Below, piece by piece: positions 34,691 through 44,448 of a DNA stretch of 64,000 nucleotides; the first letter of the stretch is position 1; each line of letters begins with the position of its first letter. Source of the stretch: Bursaphelenchus xylophilus (lineage: Eukaryota > Nematoda > Chromadorea > Rhabditida > Aphelenchoididae). The stretch spans positions 11,222,001 to 11,286,000 of the forward strand of contig CAJFCV020000004.1 of assembly GCA_904066235.2 (NCBI GenBank). The letters run 5' to 3'. The translations under genes were made by a program, and so were the position numbers. The notes beneath the pieces are model-generated. The model saw only the letters and a program-made list of their open reading frames with translations. It was not told where the DNA came from and did not search any database.

Positions 34691-34913
34691 GCACATCAAA
34701 CTGAGGAGTCTGGTGACCGGAATAGACCCCTCGCTATCGGTTTTTTACACTTCGTCTTGATTTCACAGAGAAGTCAGAGAAAAGACGCGCAAAAACGTAC
34801 TCTCTCGCCCTAAAAGTTACCCATTTCTTTTCCGACTAAAAGTTTTTTCGCGTCTTTTCGCGAATTGCCGATGCGTTCACCGGATGGTTTTAGCTTGTCT
34901 CAGTTTGACGTGT
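34691..34913. repeat. R3 element
   Basis: GCACATCAAACTGAGGAGTC, GGTGACCGGAATAGACC and the right end CTCAGTTTGACGTG. Confidence 0.75.
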
Positions 34914-35351
34914 AGCGTACTCTTTCGGTCGAATCTTCTAAAAAAACTCAATTTTTTCGAACAAAATGCATAAAGAGGTGGGCAAAAAAAAATGATCCTT
35001 ATCTTCTGCACTCTCTCGGTTTCAAAGATCGTTGAATATCTCGGCTAACTTTGCAAAAACACAGATTTAAATGCCGGAAATTTCTATGTCAACGAGATAG
35101 ACACTGCATACAAAAAAATTTTTTAAAAATCAAAAATTTCCGACCCTTTCTTATCATCAACACAACACCACTGCTCCATTCCGACTTAGCGGACCGCGAA
35201 AAGCGCATTCTCTTGACCTCGGCTTACGCGGTTGGGCAAACAAAGCGGGTTTGTATTGTAAAAGTCAGTCACTTTTACTAGTTCGAATAGCGTAAAGTTT
35301 CTTTTTCGTTGGTTATGAGAACAAACGGTCTAGTTTTGATTTTCATATTCA

Positions 35352-35357
35352 TTTATT
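35352..35357 (-). terminator. Poly(A) signal of the acid phosphatase
   Basis: AATAAA on the minus strand, five bases beyond the TAA stop at 35,363. Confidence 0.6.
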
Positions 35358-35362
35358 TACAA

Positions 35363-38300
35363 TTAGAAGTCAATCTTCTCTAAAGGATTTACAATTTTTG
35401 TTGAACGCAGCGTCCGAACAAGGCATATCACCATGAAGATGAGCACACCGACCAGCAGGAAGGCTTGGGCTATTGCGACAACTGAAAAAAAAATATAAGA
35501 TATGTTAAAGTTGCAAAAATTGGGAGTATCAGTCCGTCGGGAAAATAATGTGGAATGTTCGCTGAAAAATGTTTCGCCGGGCACTAAATTGGCCCAACGA
35601 CATTGTTTTTTCAATATCTTCTCGGCAGACTAATATCTTACATTCTATCTCCATCTGTCGGGAAAATAATGGGGATTTGTCGCAAGAAAAAAAATCTAGT
35701 CTCGTCGTAGTCGCACATCAAATCTCCAGCTGCAGCTAGATAGAAATGGCAAAGCGATGATGAGCAACTTAGAGACGAATCCACATTATTTTCCAGGCAG
35801 ACTGTTATAAAATAGAGATACAGTAAAAGCTCTGTATAGCGAACCGCAAAGGCCTTGAAAGTACACAGCTCTGTTGAAGAAAGGCTTTGTTGAAGTTACT
35901 ATTATGACTAGCAGTGGAAGTACCCCAAGTTCGACGCTCAGATTTTGATGAAACTTGGCACAAATTTAGAATAATTTTTTCCAAAGTAAATATATGCGAT
36001 AATCTTAGCTCGCGCTTTGCAGAAACAATCGGGTTTTAGATCGAAAGTCGGCGAAAATTTAAGACTTTTTGCCGAATTCCGGCACGAAAAGTTTCATGCC
36101 TATTTCTACCTAGAGGTGGCAATCGGGCCGGGCCGGGCCGATTTTTGCGGCCCGGCCCGCGGGCCGAAGTGACCAGGCCGGCCCAGGGCTTTTTCAAATT
36201 TGCTCAGGCCCGGCCCGGCCCGGCCCGATGAAAGCCCAGGCCGGCCCGGCCCGGCCCGGTTTGGCCCGCTAATACAGAAAAGTTGGATAAATGTCTTTGC
36301 ACTTTCTATTGGAAGTTGTTATGCTTTCCAGAAGGTTTTTACGTGTGTCTGCGTGAAATTAAAAAGTCTAGTCGGATGACTGGAACATCCGTATAGGTAG
36401 CTAAAACCTAGCCAAAAAGTTGGATTGTGTTGAATTTTTTAATCCTATAGGAAGTTAGCTATATAAAAGTATGGACGTTATAAGGTACATGGTTAACCAA
36501 AAACTGTTTAAACACTTTCATTTACATCAAGGAATCAAAATTACAGTGAAATTTTTAAATTTACCTCATAGAAAATTCGAAGATTTTTGCCCGACCCTTG
36601 CATATTTGGGTGGGATTTTACATATACATAATAAGTTACACATACATATACATAATTTTAAAAGGTAGTAAAACAGCGTATAAGTCAAAAAAGGTTTAAT
36701 CTAATTTCCATCCATTGTTCTACAAAGCATTTGTGCTCGTTGCGCCTATACAAAAAATCATTTTTTTCCGCACGAAACTAGCAAAGTTATAGCCAAAAAA
36801 CGCTTTTTTCTTTGACCGCTCTCCGCTTTTAGCGTACTCTCTCGGCGGCAAAGAGGCTTCAATATCTCGGTGGCGCTTGCAAAGCGCGAGCTAAAACTTT
36901 CAGGAATTGGTACTTAGTGCATGACCGACGTGTGTGCAAAATTTAAAGAAAATCTGAGCGTCGCACTTGGAGTACTTCCCTTGTAAGATGTATTATACTA
37001 GGTGGGACTAGGATTTGTATATCAGTCTGTCGGGAAAATAATGAGCCTCTGTCGCTTCGAAAATCGTACAGCCGCCAAGAAAATGACATGTGTCGCGGTA
37101 AAATCAAATTGCTTCTCACAGCTGCAACGCGATTGGCGCAACACAATTGTGCTCATTATTTTTCCAACAGACTGATATCACACTGCTTGTTATAGAAAGG
37201 CTTTGCTGCTCTAGATTTTTTGCGCAAAATTTCCACAGTCATATGAAGATGATATACTTACAGAGTAATATCGAGAATGTCTGATTGCCCTGATAATCCG
37301 CCATCTTCAGCCCGCACTCCCTCTCCCAATCCTCGGGAATGAACGGTTGCAGAAAGGCCAAGAACGTCTGTAAATGGCAGTCACCGTGGCATTGCGGTAG
37401 CTTAATCTCTTGAAATGTGTCGGCAGTGAAGTTGCGGAAGTACATCTGGAAAGACATAGCATGTATTATAAAGTGTCAAACGCAACCTTGTGCCGGAAAT
37501 CTTTGGCCATGTGCATCAAGTCTAGTTCGCAAAAAAACGTGGAAGAGAATGAAACAGCACAAGATGTACGTTTCTTCTATTTTAGATCTTTAAATAGCAA
37601 ATTTGAATATACCAGAAATACGTTTAATTATGTCAATAGGACGCGTAAACACGCGACGCTTGATTTTTTCCCACCGGATAATAGAAACAGTAATTGAAAC
37701 ACGCAAAATACAAATAAGTGTCTACCTAAAAATGCATCTAATTTTGGAATTAGGTATTGCGTGGGGGCGGGAATGTTGCCACACATACACCATACATATG
37801 GGTGGTGTTTGTAATACGACGGTCAACTTCTTTTTTACTTGCTAAGCTGTAAACAGGGCACTTCAATAGTTGATAGACCGCTCAATAATCGCTGGAAAAT
37901 TGCATGAGCAGTCTAAAATAAAGCCACAAATCAAATCATAATTAGGAAAAAGTTCCGTATTCCGGCCACAACAAAGGTACTCTGCGAGCTGCGCCCAAGC
38001 TTGGGAACTAAAGTTAGGAAAAAATGCTTCAACCTACCTGGCACTGATTAACTATAGTAGCCGTATAGTTTTAAGGGTACCTGCAAATGCTATGCCGACT
38101 CTTTTAGCTCTACACGGAGGCAACAAGTTTAGTTCCTGACAGTTTTCATCGTATAAAGTGTAACCGTTTTTGAAGGGTAAGTTGGTACGTAAAAAAGAAG
38201 GTACCTCACGAACTAAATCCACTGCCCGGGCATTTACAACGATGAATTGAGCTCGGACGCCAAATTTGGGCCAATTCTGACCAGTTTTCGCAAATTTATA

Positions 38301-41300
38301 AGTTGTGGCCAGAATAAGGAACTTTTACCATAATTATCTTCGCTTTTGTGTATGTGTGGTCATTGCCAATAAACTTTGTTCCTAATTTGTCTCTCTTCTA
38401 CAGAGCGGTGGTCCAAAGACGTCCGCATTCCTAAGAGTGTCAATACCAGTCTTTCTAGAAAATAATGGGTCTAGATTTTTCTCCCAGAATTAAAAATATT
38501 TTTCCCCAGAAAAGAGCATTACAGAAAAACTCCTATTTTCTCCCAGAAAAAATATATTTTCTCCCAGAAAGAAAATATTTTTCCCCAGAAAAGAGAATTA
38601 TGAAAAAAATGCTATTTTCTCCCAGAAAGCATAATTTTGTAAAAATAAAACACGGAATTAGTAAAAATTGATGAATAAGTAACTTTACTAGTAAAATAAA
38701 TTAAGTAGTAGTGTAAAACAATATTTGCAGTAAGTTTTTGAGGAAATACTGGAAATCGATGTAATCGACGGTGCTGATTTCGAAAATGATTCCCATTTTT
38801 TATGATTTTTACTTTTTTGTGCTCAAAGAGTGCATTGAAGTGTACATCGACAGCATTTACAATAAGAGAATCCTTATACTCATCGGGGAAAAAAAGACAT
38901 TCAAGAATAAAACATGAGAGATATTCAGAAATTACTACCTTCTAAACGATAGTGATGTCGAAGACGTAGAGAGACCCTAAAGGTTTAATTCAGCACGACA
39001 AGTCAATATGTCAGTTATTTTGAATCCAATATTATGACTTATCTGGGGCCCATGCATCGTATTTTACATTACTACTTACAATAAAGTTGGAAATCCCACG
39101 TTTTTCCAATCTTTTTCAGATTTTCAACTTCCAGATGATATTACTTTAGACGACTTCTGAATTGAGTTTAAAAACAAGTAAGATAACGATCTATACAAAG
39201 ACATGTATGAATGAATTCTTTAATGGTTTATTCTTGGATATCTTTTGTTCCCAATGGAAATAAGGATGGGTTTCTCTTATTGTAAATCTGAATGTTGTTC
39301 CTGGCGCAGAAGACGACACAGACAGGATGTCAATGCACTCTTTGAGCACAAAAAAGTAAAAATCACAAAAAATGAGAATTATTTTCGAAATCAGCACCGT
39401 CGATTACATCGATTTCCAGTATTTCCTCAAAAACTTATTGCAAATATTGTTTTACACTACTACTTAATTTATTTTACTAGTAAAGTTACTTATTCATCAA
39501 TTTTTACTAATTCCGTGTTTTATTTTTACAAAATTATGCTTTCTGGGAGAAAATATTTTCTTTTCTGGGAGAAAATAGCATTTTTTTCATAATTCTCTTT
39601 TCTGGGGAAAAATATTTTCTTTCTGGGAGAAAATATATTTTTTCTGGGAGAAAATAGGAGTTTTTCTGTAATGCTCTTTTCTGGGGAAAAATATTTTTAA
39701 TTCTGGGCGAAAATATTTTTCCCGAAAATAATAGGGCTGATTTCCGGCGTTTGTACTATGCGAAAAAAATCAGGGTGAAAGCAACAGCCAGCCAAATGCA
39801 ACTATTTGTGCCAAAATTCGTGCAAAACTGGCACATTTGTTCTCACTTTAGTCTATTATCAGTCATAACTTACTTTCACAAAGTGCTCGTCATCGTGTCG
39901 TCGATGCAGCTCAAAGACCAAAGCACTGGAGGGCTCCGGGAACCGCTCAAAATTCAACCCCAGAATCTTCAGCAGAAACGCCAACGTGTGATCGTGCGCC
40001 GAGTACCCATAAAACTTCTCCGCCGCCAAATAACTCCCCTTGGCGATGCTGCGCAGCCTCTCCGACATCTCCTTCAAAATGGGGCCGGCTCTGAGCCGCA
40101 AAAGCTTCGGCGTCATCATGAGGCCCTGATTGATTTTCCCATTGATATACTCCAAATTTTCGCGTGCGTCCGCGGTCGCCCACGACGGCAGTTGACGCTC
40201 GTCCGCTTCGAGGTAATAGAGGTAGTCCCAGACTTTGTAGGCCGCCTGATAATCCAGCTCGTTTTCGCCGGTTTGATTTTGAATGTAGCGCATAAATGAG
40301 GCGGTTTTTTGCCCTAGGGCGGGAAATCCGTAATCGGCAACGTTGAAGACCCGGGCTTGCTCCTCTTCTCTCGCTGGGCATTCAATGTTGAAGTTGAGGA
40401 GCTGAAAAAATCAAGTGAAAACATGGTGATCTTAAGCAATGGAGAAGCGAGAGAACTTTTAAAAAAAAATTTTTTTAATAAAGGGAATAAATGAAAAACC
40501 AATTAGTAAAAATAACATTGCTAATTTTCCCGGTATTTTTTGAAGCTTGCAACGCTATGCCAAAAGGTCAAAATTTTGGCGGGAAAATGAAATTTTGAAT
40601 TTTTTGGTTGCCTGAGGAAGAGATAATGGAAAAACTGAGGAATTTTTTTATTGTAAATGATTTAAAGCTTAGAACATCTCAACCTGAGTTAAAACAGCTA
40701 AAATCTTAGTTACAATGGAAGTTCTCCAAGTTAGACGCACTTTTTTTGCTGGAAGTTGGCACAAATTTAGACTAATTGTTTTCTACAACAGATGCATTAT
40801 TCTTGGGCTAGCAATAAAAAAAGAAGTTTCCGGCCGAAAGCTAGCAGGAATACGGCATTTTATGAAGATTTTAGCATGCAAAGATTAATTTCAGAAATTG
40901 ATTTCTGGCCTGGACACAACATCGGTAGAAAATATCGAAAAAAATATGAGCTTCGCACTATGAGCACTTCCCCTGTAAAATTAAAACCTTCCCTCTTACT
41001 TTATCCGTGTCCTTTCTAATCGTATGCACTGGGAACACCTTTAGTTTCGCATCAGCCACTCCGTAGTCCTCATCACTAACCAGCCCATTCATCATCGCCT
41101 CCGCACTCAGGATCGTCCGATCCGTGTCCGAGCTTCGGACGTAGAATTTGTTTGGAGTGTAGCGACCAGACAGAAGGGCTGTATATCGTTCGCGGAGCAG
41201 CTCGCCAAGCCGATAACATTGTTGCAAGCCTTTTGTGGTCAGAGAATTCAGACCGCCGGGCCAGGACTCCCGCTCAGCGAATGGGGTGTTGGCTGGAAAC

Positions 41301-42351
41301 CATTCTGGCGCCCGCTTTCCATGTCGCCAGATCTGAACGAGAGTAGCCGATAATGTAAAAATATTTGGGATATAGTTTGACGAAAATTAGGGAGAACTTT
41401 ACGCGTCTCGTCTTTTCGGGTCGACGACAGTTCGGGTCTATAGAAATAAAATTGATCGATACGGGGTGTAAGGCAAGTGAATACCCAAAAAAAGGTTGTA
41501 GGAAATCCCTGCGAGGTCTGCGAAAGCAGTTGAATGCTAGACGGACGCTCGGCGAAGGCTCGACGGAGACTTGGCGAAGACTTGCAATATCCCCACTTTT
41601 TTTTATTTTAGCTATTACTAACGTTAGTTTTCTTGACACTGAGTTGTTGTGAAATATAACAGGGCAAAATTTGTGGCGAAAAACGAAGATCCAGAACTTT
41701 TATCTAGACATTATTGATGTGAGTAAATGTATAATAGCTCAAAATAGGTGATACGCTAGGACAATGCTAGGACCCAATCAAGCTCATTTTTTCTGCCGAC
41801 TAAGCCTCCCCTGGCCTTCCCCATGCATCGACGAACTGATCCGATCCATACTATCCTTGATCCGAACTGTCGCTGAACAGAAAAACGCAAGCAAAACTTC
41901 AGAAAATTGTGAATTTCATACCTCCAACATTCGTCTTGCCAAAAAAGCCAAAACTTTTTGCCAAAGCGCTTTCTTTCAGCCTTGATTTTTACTTTTTTTC
42001 ATAGCATAAATCCTAACTTACAGCATGGACATGAATTAGTGTTGTCTCCAAGCTCAACGTTTCCAACCCAACTCCATGATCTCCCTGATCTCCAGCCAGT
42101 TGCTCATCCGTAAAACCGGTCTGTCTTGTTGTCGGATTACCCTCTGGCGCTCTCGGAATTGGATCGTCCGATAATGGGTCAAAATTTCCTATGGATCGAA
42201 CTGTAGTGGTACTCGTTGTTGTAGATGCAACAGAAGATATTGAACTTTCAAAACTAGTTGCAGTTTGACTACTCGTAACAATAAAATCCTGTTCTTGAGG
42301 GCTTCCGGAACCAATCCAATGGATGAGAAATAAAATCAAAGGCAGCTTCAT
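35363..42351 (-). CDS. Membrane-anchored histidine acid phosphatase, five exons, ~497 aa
   Basis: Exons in gene order: 42022-42351, 41000-41332, 39874-40401, 37262-37445, 35363-35481; phases agree throughout. It belongs to the histidine (branch 2) acid phosphatase family, which hydrolyses phosphomonoesters in secretory or lumenal spaces. Residues 1-17 look like a signal peptide (MKLPLILFLIHWIG), then a Ser/Thr-rich linker to ~105. Exon 2 opens with WRHGKRAP, the catalytic RHGxRxP motif, and contains YVRSSDTDRTILSA. Exon 3 has the proton-donor motif YSAHDHTL. Exon 4 has CHGDCHLQTF and the usual IPEDWERECG ending. Exon 5 encodes one membrane helix (AFLLVGVLIFMVICLV) and a short basic tail. It resembles the nematode acp/pho genes. 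A donor-like GTAAGT near 42,416 and a TTTCTAG just before the ATG suggest a 5'-UTR intron. Confidence 0.92.
35527..35808. repeat. Two R1 MITEs in phosphatase intron 4
   Basis: 35,527-35,636 (TATCAGTCCGTCGGGAAAATAATGTGG, degraded right end) and 35,653-35,808 (CATCTGTCGGGAAAATAATGGGG to CCACATTATTTTCCAGGCAGACTG). Confidence 0.7.
35913..36992. repeat. R4 element with hAT copy inserted, phosphatase intron 4
   Basis: R4 left end GGAAGTACCCCAAGTTCGACGCTC at 35,918; R4 right end CTGAGCGTCGCACTTGGAGTACTTCCC at ~36,990. The hAT copy interrupts it from 36,111. Confidence 0.7.
36111..36745. mobile_element. Second hAT-type copy, internally altered
   Basis: Starts TAGAGGTGGCAATCGGGCCGG and follows the inverse of the 20,045 element through GTACATGGTTAACCAAAAAC. 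From ~36,530 to 36,720 unrelated AT-rich sequence replaces or interrupts it, then the family phrase TACAAAGCATTTGTGCT returns. The far terminus is missing. Confidence 0.75.
37020..37178. repeat. R1 MITE in phosphatase intron 4
   Basis: TATCAGTCTGTCGGGAAAATAATGAGCC to GTGCTCATTATTTTTCCAACAGACTGATA; ends ~85 bp from exon 4. Confidence 0.8.
37952..38322. repeat. Inverted-repeat element, family R5
   Basis: 371 bp with ends GTTCCGTATTCCGGCCACAAC and GTTGTGGCCAGAATAAGGAAC. A second copy in the opposite orientation is at 52,006-52,390; shared interior phrases include CTTACCCTTCAAAAACG and its inverse. It lies in phosphatase intron 3. Confidence 0.8.
38467..39723. mobile_element. MULE-like foldback element with 9-bp TSD in phosphatase intron 3
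   Basis: 1,257 bp from GGGTCTAGATTTTTCTCCC to its inverse ending CCC, with a perfect 9-bp duplication GAAAATAAT on each side (38,458-38,466 and 39,724-39,732). Arms of ~390 bp contain short direct iterations of TTTTCTCCCAGAAA. Inner arms share GACGGTGCTGATTTCGAAAA with the 28,568 element, so the two are related families. No transposase. A transcript through the intron would form a very long hairpin. Confidence 0.85.
40709..40978. repeat. R4 element in phosphatase intron 2
   Basis: ACAATGGAAGTTCTCCAAG to GAGCACTTCCCCTGTAAAA; the right end is ~20 bp from the exon 2 donor. Confidence 0.65.
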
Positions 42352-42874
42352 GGCCTAGAAATCGAATGAAATCAAAATAATAATCGAATTAAAAGCTTCA
42401 ATTTGATCCGGCCCACTTACCCAAACATAATCAATTTTTTGCGATAAATATAATTCTTATTCAAACATTCGAAATTAGAGACAGCCGCCGGCAATCCGAG
42501 CAGCGTTCGCAGTTACAAACAACCTGCGCACTTGAGGGGCGGCTGGAAGAGTGCTGTGAAAATATCGACAAAGTCAAAGGGTATTGGGAGCAGAAGCGGG
42601 AACACAATCCGATAAAACCAGTGGGGCAAATATTTGAATTGAAACTTTAATAAGATCATCGGATGGAGTTTGGAATGATCCCGATTCTTTGGGGGTTAAT
42701 GGGGCTAAATGGCTTGAAAAGAAGGTTAAATATTGGACGACAAATGGGGAATAGCATGACGATTGATTTGTCATCAAAATTTCTCGCAAAAAATTACATG
42801 TGAGAAATGTCTAGTCTTTCCGGAAAGTCGCCGTTGTTTTCTCACGGTGGGCATACCAAGCATAAATCCAACGC

Positions 42875-43102
42875 CAGTGACGGACCCGATCCGGTGACAA
42901 AAAAACGTGCCATTTTGCATCCGGGAAGCATCAAGAATGTGGCAAAATGTTTCCCTCTCCCAGTGGCAAAACTCTTTTTTGTAGGGCGCGCTTTTGAAAT
43001 CAGAGTTTTTTCACTTGGAGATGGAAGCATTTTGCCACATTTTTGGTACTTCCCGGATGCAAAATGGAACGTTTTTTGCCGCAAGAACAGGCCCCCACTG
43101 TA
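42875..43102. repeat. R2 MITE
   Basis: CAGTGACGGACCCGATCCGGTG to GGCCCCCACTGTA, with CCATTTTGCATCCGGGAAG in both arms. Confidence 0.8.
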
Positions 43103-43543
43103 CCTTCAAAATTTGCGCATTTGAACGGTGATTATTCACGATCTTTGTTGCAGGGAGAAAATGCGAAACGCGGAGGGCGGTAAAGGGAAAAACATTTTTT
43201 GGCCGTGTCCTTGGCAATTTTGGAAAAAAAAATTTTGAGGAACATCTGCAAAAAAGCTAATATTTTGCCAAGTTTCAAAAAAATCAGCATCGCACCAACA
43301 CTTTCCCTATTACTTTGTTTAGTTAGCGCTGCCCGGATCAACCGGGATATCTAGAGGCCTTTACGAAATAAATTTGCAAAATAAACAAGCATACCGAACA
43401 AGCGTTGTTTATATTTCAAAGTGCATTATTAACAATAACAAAGGATCATGTGCAAAGTAAAAAATAAACTGTTACAACAAAGGCAAAAAATAAAAAACCC
43501 TTAAACAGTAAGCTATTTTGCGGGGAACATTGATTTTAATATT

Positions 43544-43574
43544 AAATTCATTCCCCGAAAAGGGGAATGAATTT
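43544..43574. repeat. Perfect 13-bp hairpin
   Basis: AAATTCATTCCCC and GGGGAATGAATTT around a GAAAA loop. No gene boundary is close enough to assign a role. Confidence 0.8.
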
Positions 43575-43821
43575 ATAAAAAAAAATTTCGCAGTTTTATT
43601 TTCCATAAAAATGAACAGAGCGAGCTGCATTGATCTGATTACACTCGTTTTTTTTGCAAGGAATCTTTCACGGAAATCCGAACGAAACTTATTTTTTGCA
43701 AAGTTCATGAAGAATATTCGAATTTTGAAGTTTTTGAGAGGCAAATAAAAGTAATTATTTTTTGGGAAAAACGTTAAATTTTTAACAGAGAAAATTGTCG
43801 AAGGACGAGGCTGAAATTATA

Positions 43822-44104
43822 GTGGCGGCCCTGATTTAGTAGCTGGACCTCATTCAGTGGCAAAAAACGTACCATTTTGAATCCAGGAAGCATCACAAAA
43901 TGTGGCAAAAATACCTCCCTCTCCAATTGAAAAAACCCAGATTTTTACTTGTTAAAAGCGCGCCCGCTCTTTTTGTGAGGAAAAAGGGCGCGCCCTTCAA
44001 ACGAAGCTTTTCCACTTGGAGAGGGAAGCATTTTGCCACGTTTTTGATAGTTCCCGGATGCAAAATCGTACATGTTTTGTCACTGGATAAGGTTTCCCAC
44101 TGTA
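43822..44104. repeat. R2 MITE
   Basis: A partly duplicated left end near 43,822-43,860, complete arms with GGGCGCGCCC in the centre, ending CACTGGATAAGGTTTCCCACTGTA. Confidence 0.75.
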
Positions 44105-44448
44105 TGATGAAATTTGGCGTAAATTTGGATTAAGGTTCTCATTAACATACGCGAAAACGCGGCATTTTTTTGCCCGAAGACTTTCATGCCTGTTCCTACC
44201 GTAGAGAGTAATGTTACCACAAAAAAATCCACACGAAACTATAAAAAAGATACGACCAAAAATTGTTCAATTGTTCTTGTTTCGTGTGCTCGGCCACAAT
44301 TTTGAATATCTCGACTACGTTTCGAACATCGGGGACTTCCTTTGCAAAACCTTTTCAAAATGAGGATTGATGACACACTGACATATCAAAACTTTATCAT
44401 AATTCATTCAGAATTCAACGCCATTTTCAATTTTCACAATAACATTTC

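Larger units (their letters stand above)
32893..34913. repeat. Nested repeat stack (R4, R2, foldback, R3)
   Basis: An R4 left end (AAGTGCGACGCTCTGATTC) at ~32,900 is cut by a complete R2 MITE (32,977-33,223). R4 interior resumes and is cut by the foldback element at 33,341-34,564, and an R3 copy follows at 34,691-34,913. Confidence 0.65.
24841..35362. other. Gene-free interval of nested repeats
   Basis: No supported host gene lies between the two-helix protein and the acid phosphatase, apart from the doubtful fragment at 25.5-25.7 kb. 29,610-30,590 and 31,060-31,690 show nothing I can identify; 29,690-29,960 is unusually GC-rich for the window. Confidence 0.55.
42422..44448. other. Spacer between phosphatase and chemoreceptor
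   Basis: Upstream region of the phosphatase and downstream region of the chemoreceptor, both on the minus strand. It holds two R2 MITEs, a 13-bp-stem hairpin and AT-rich filler; no exon recognised. Confidence 0.55.
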
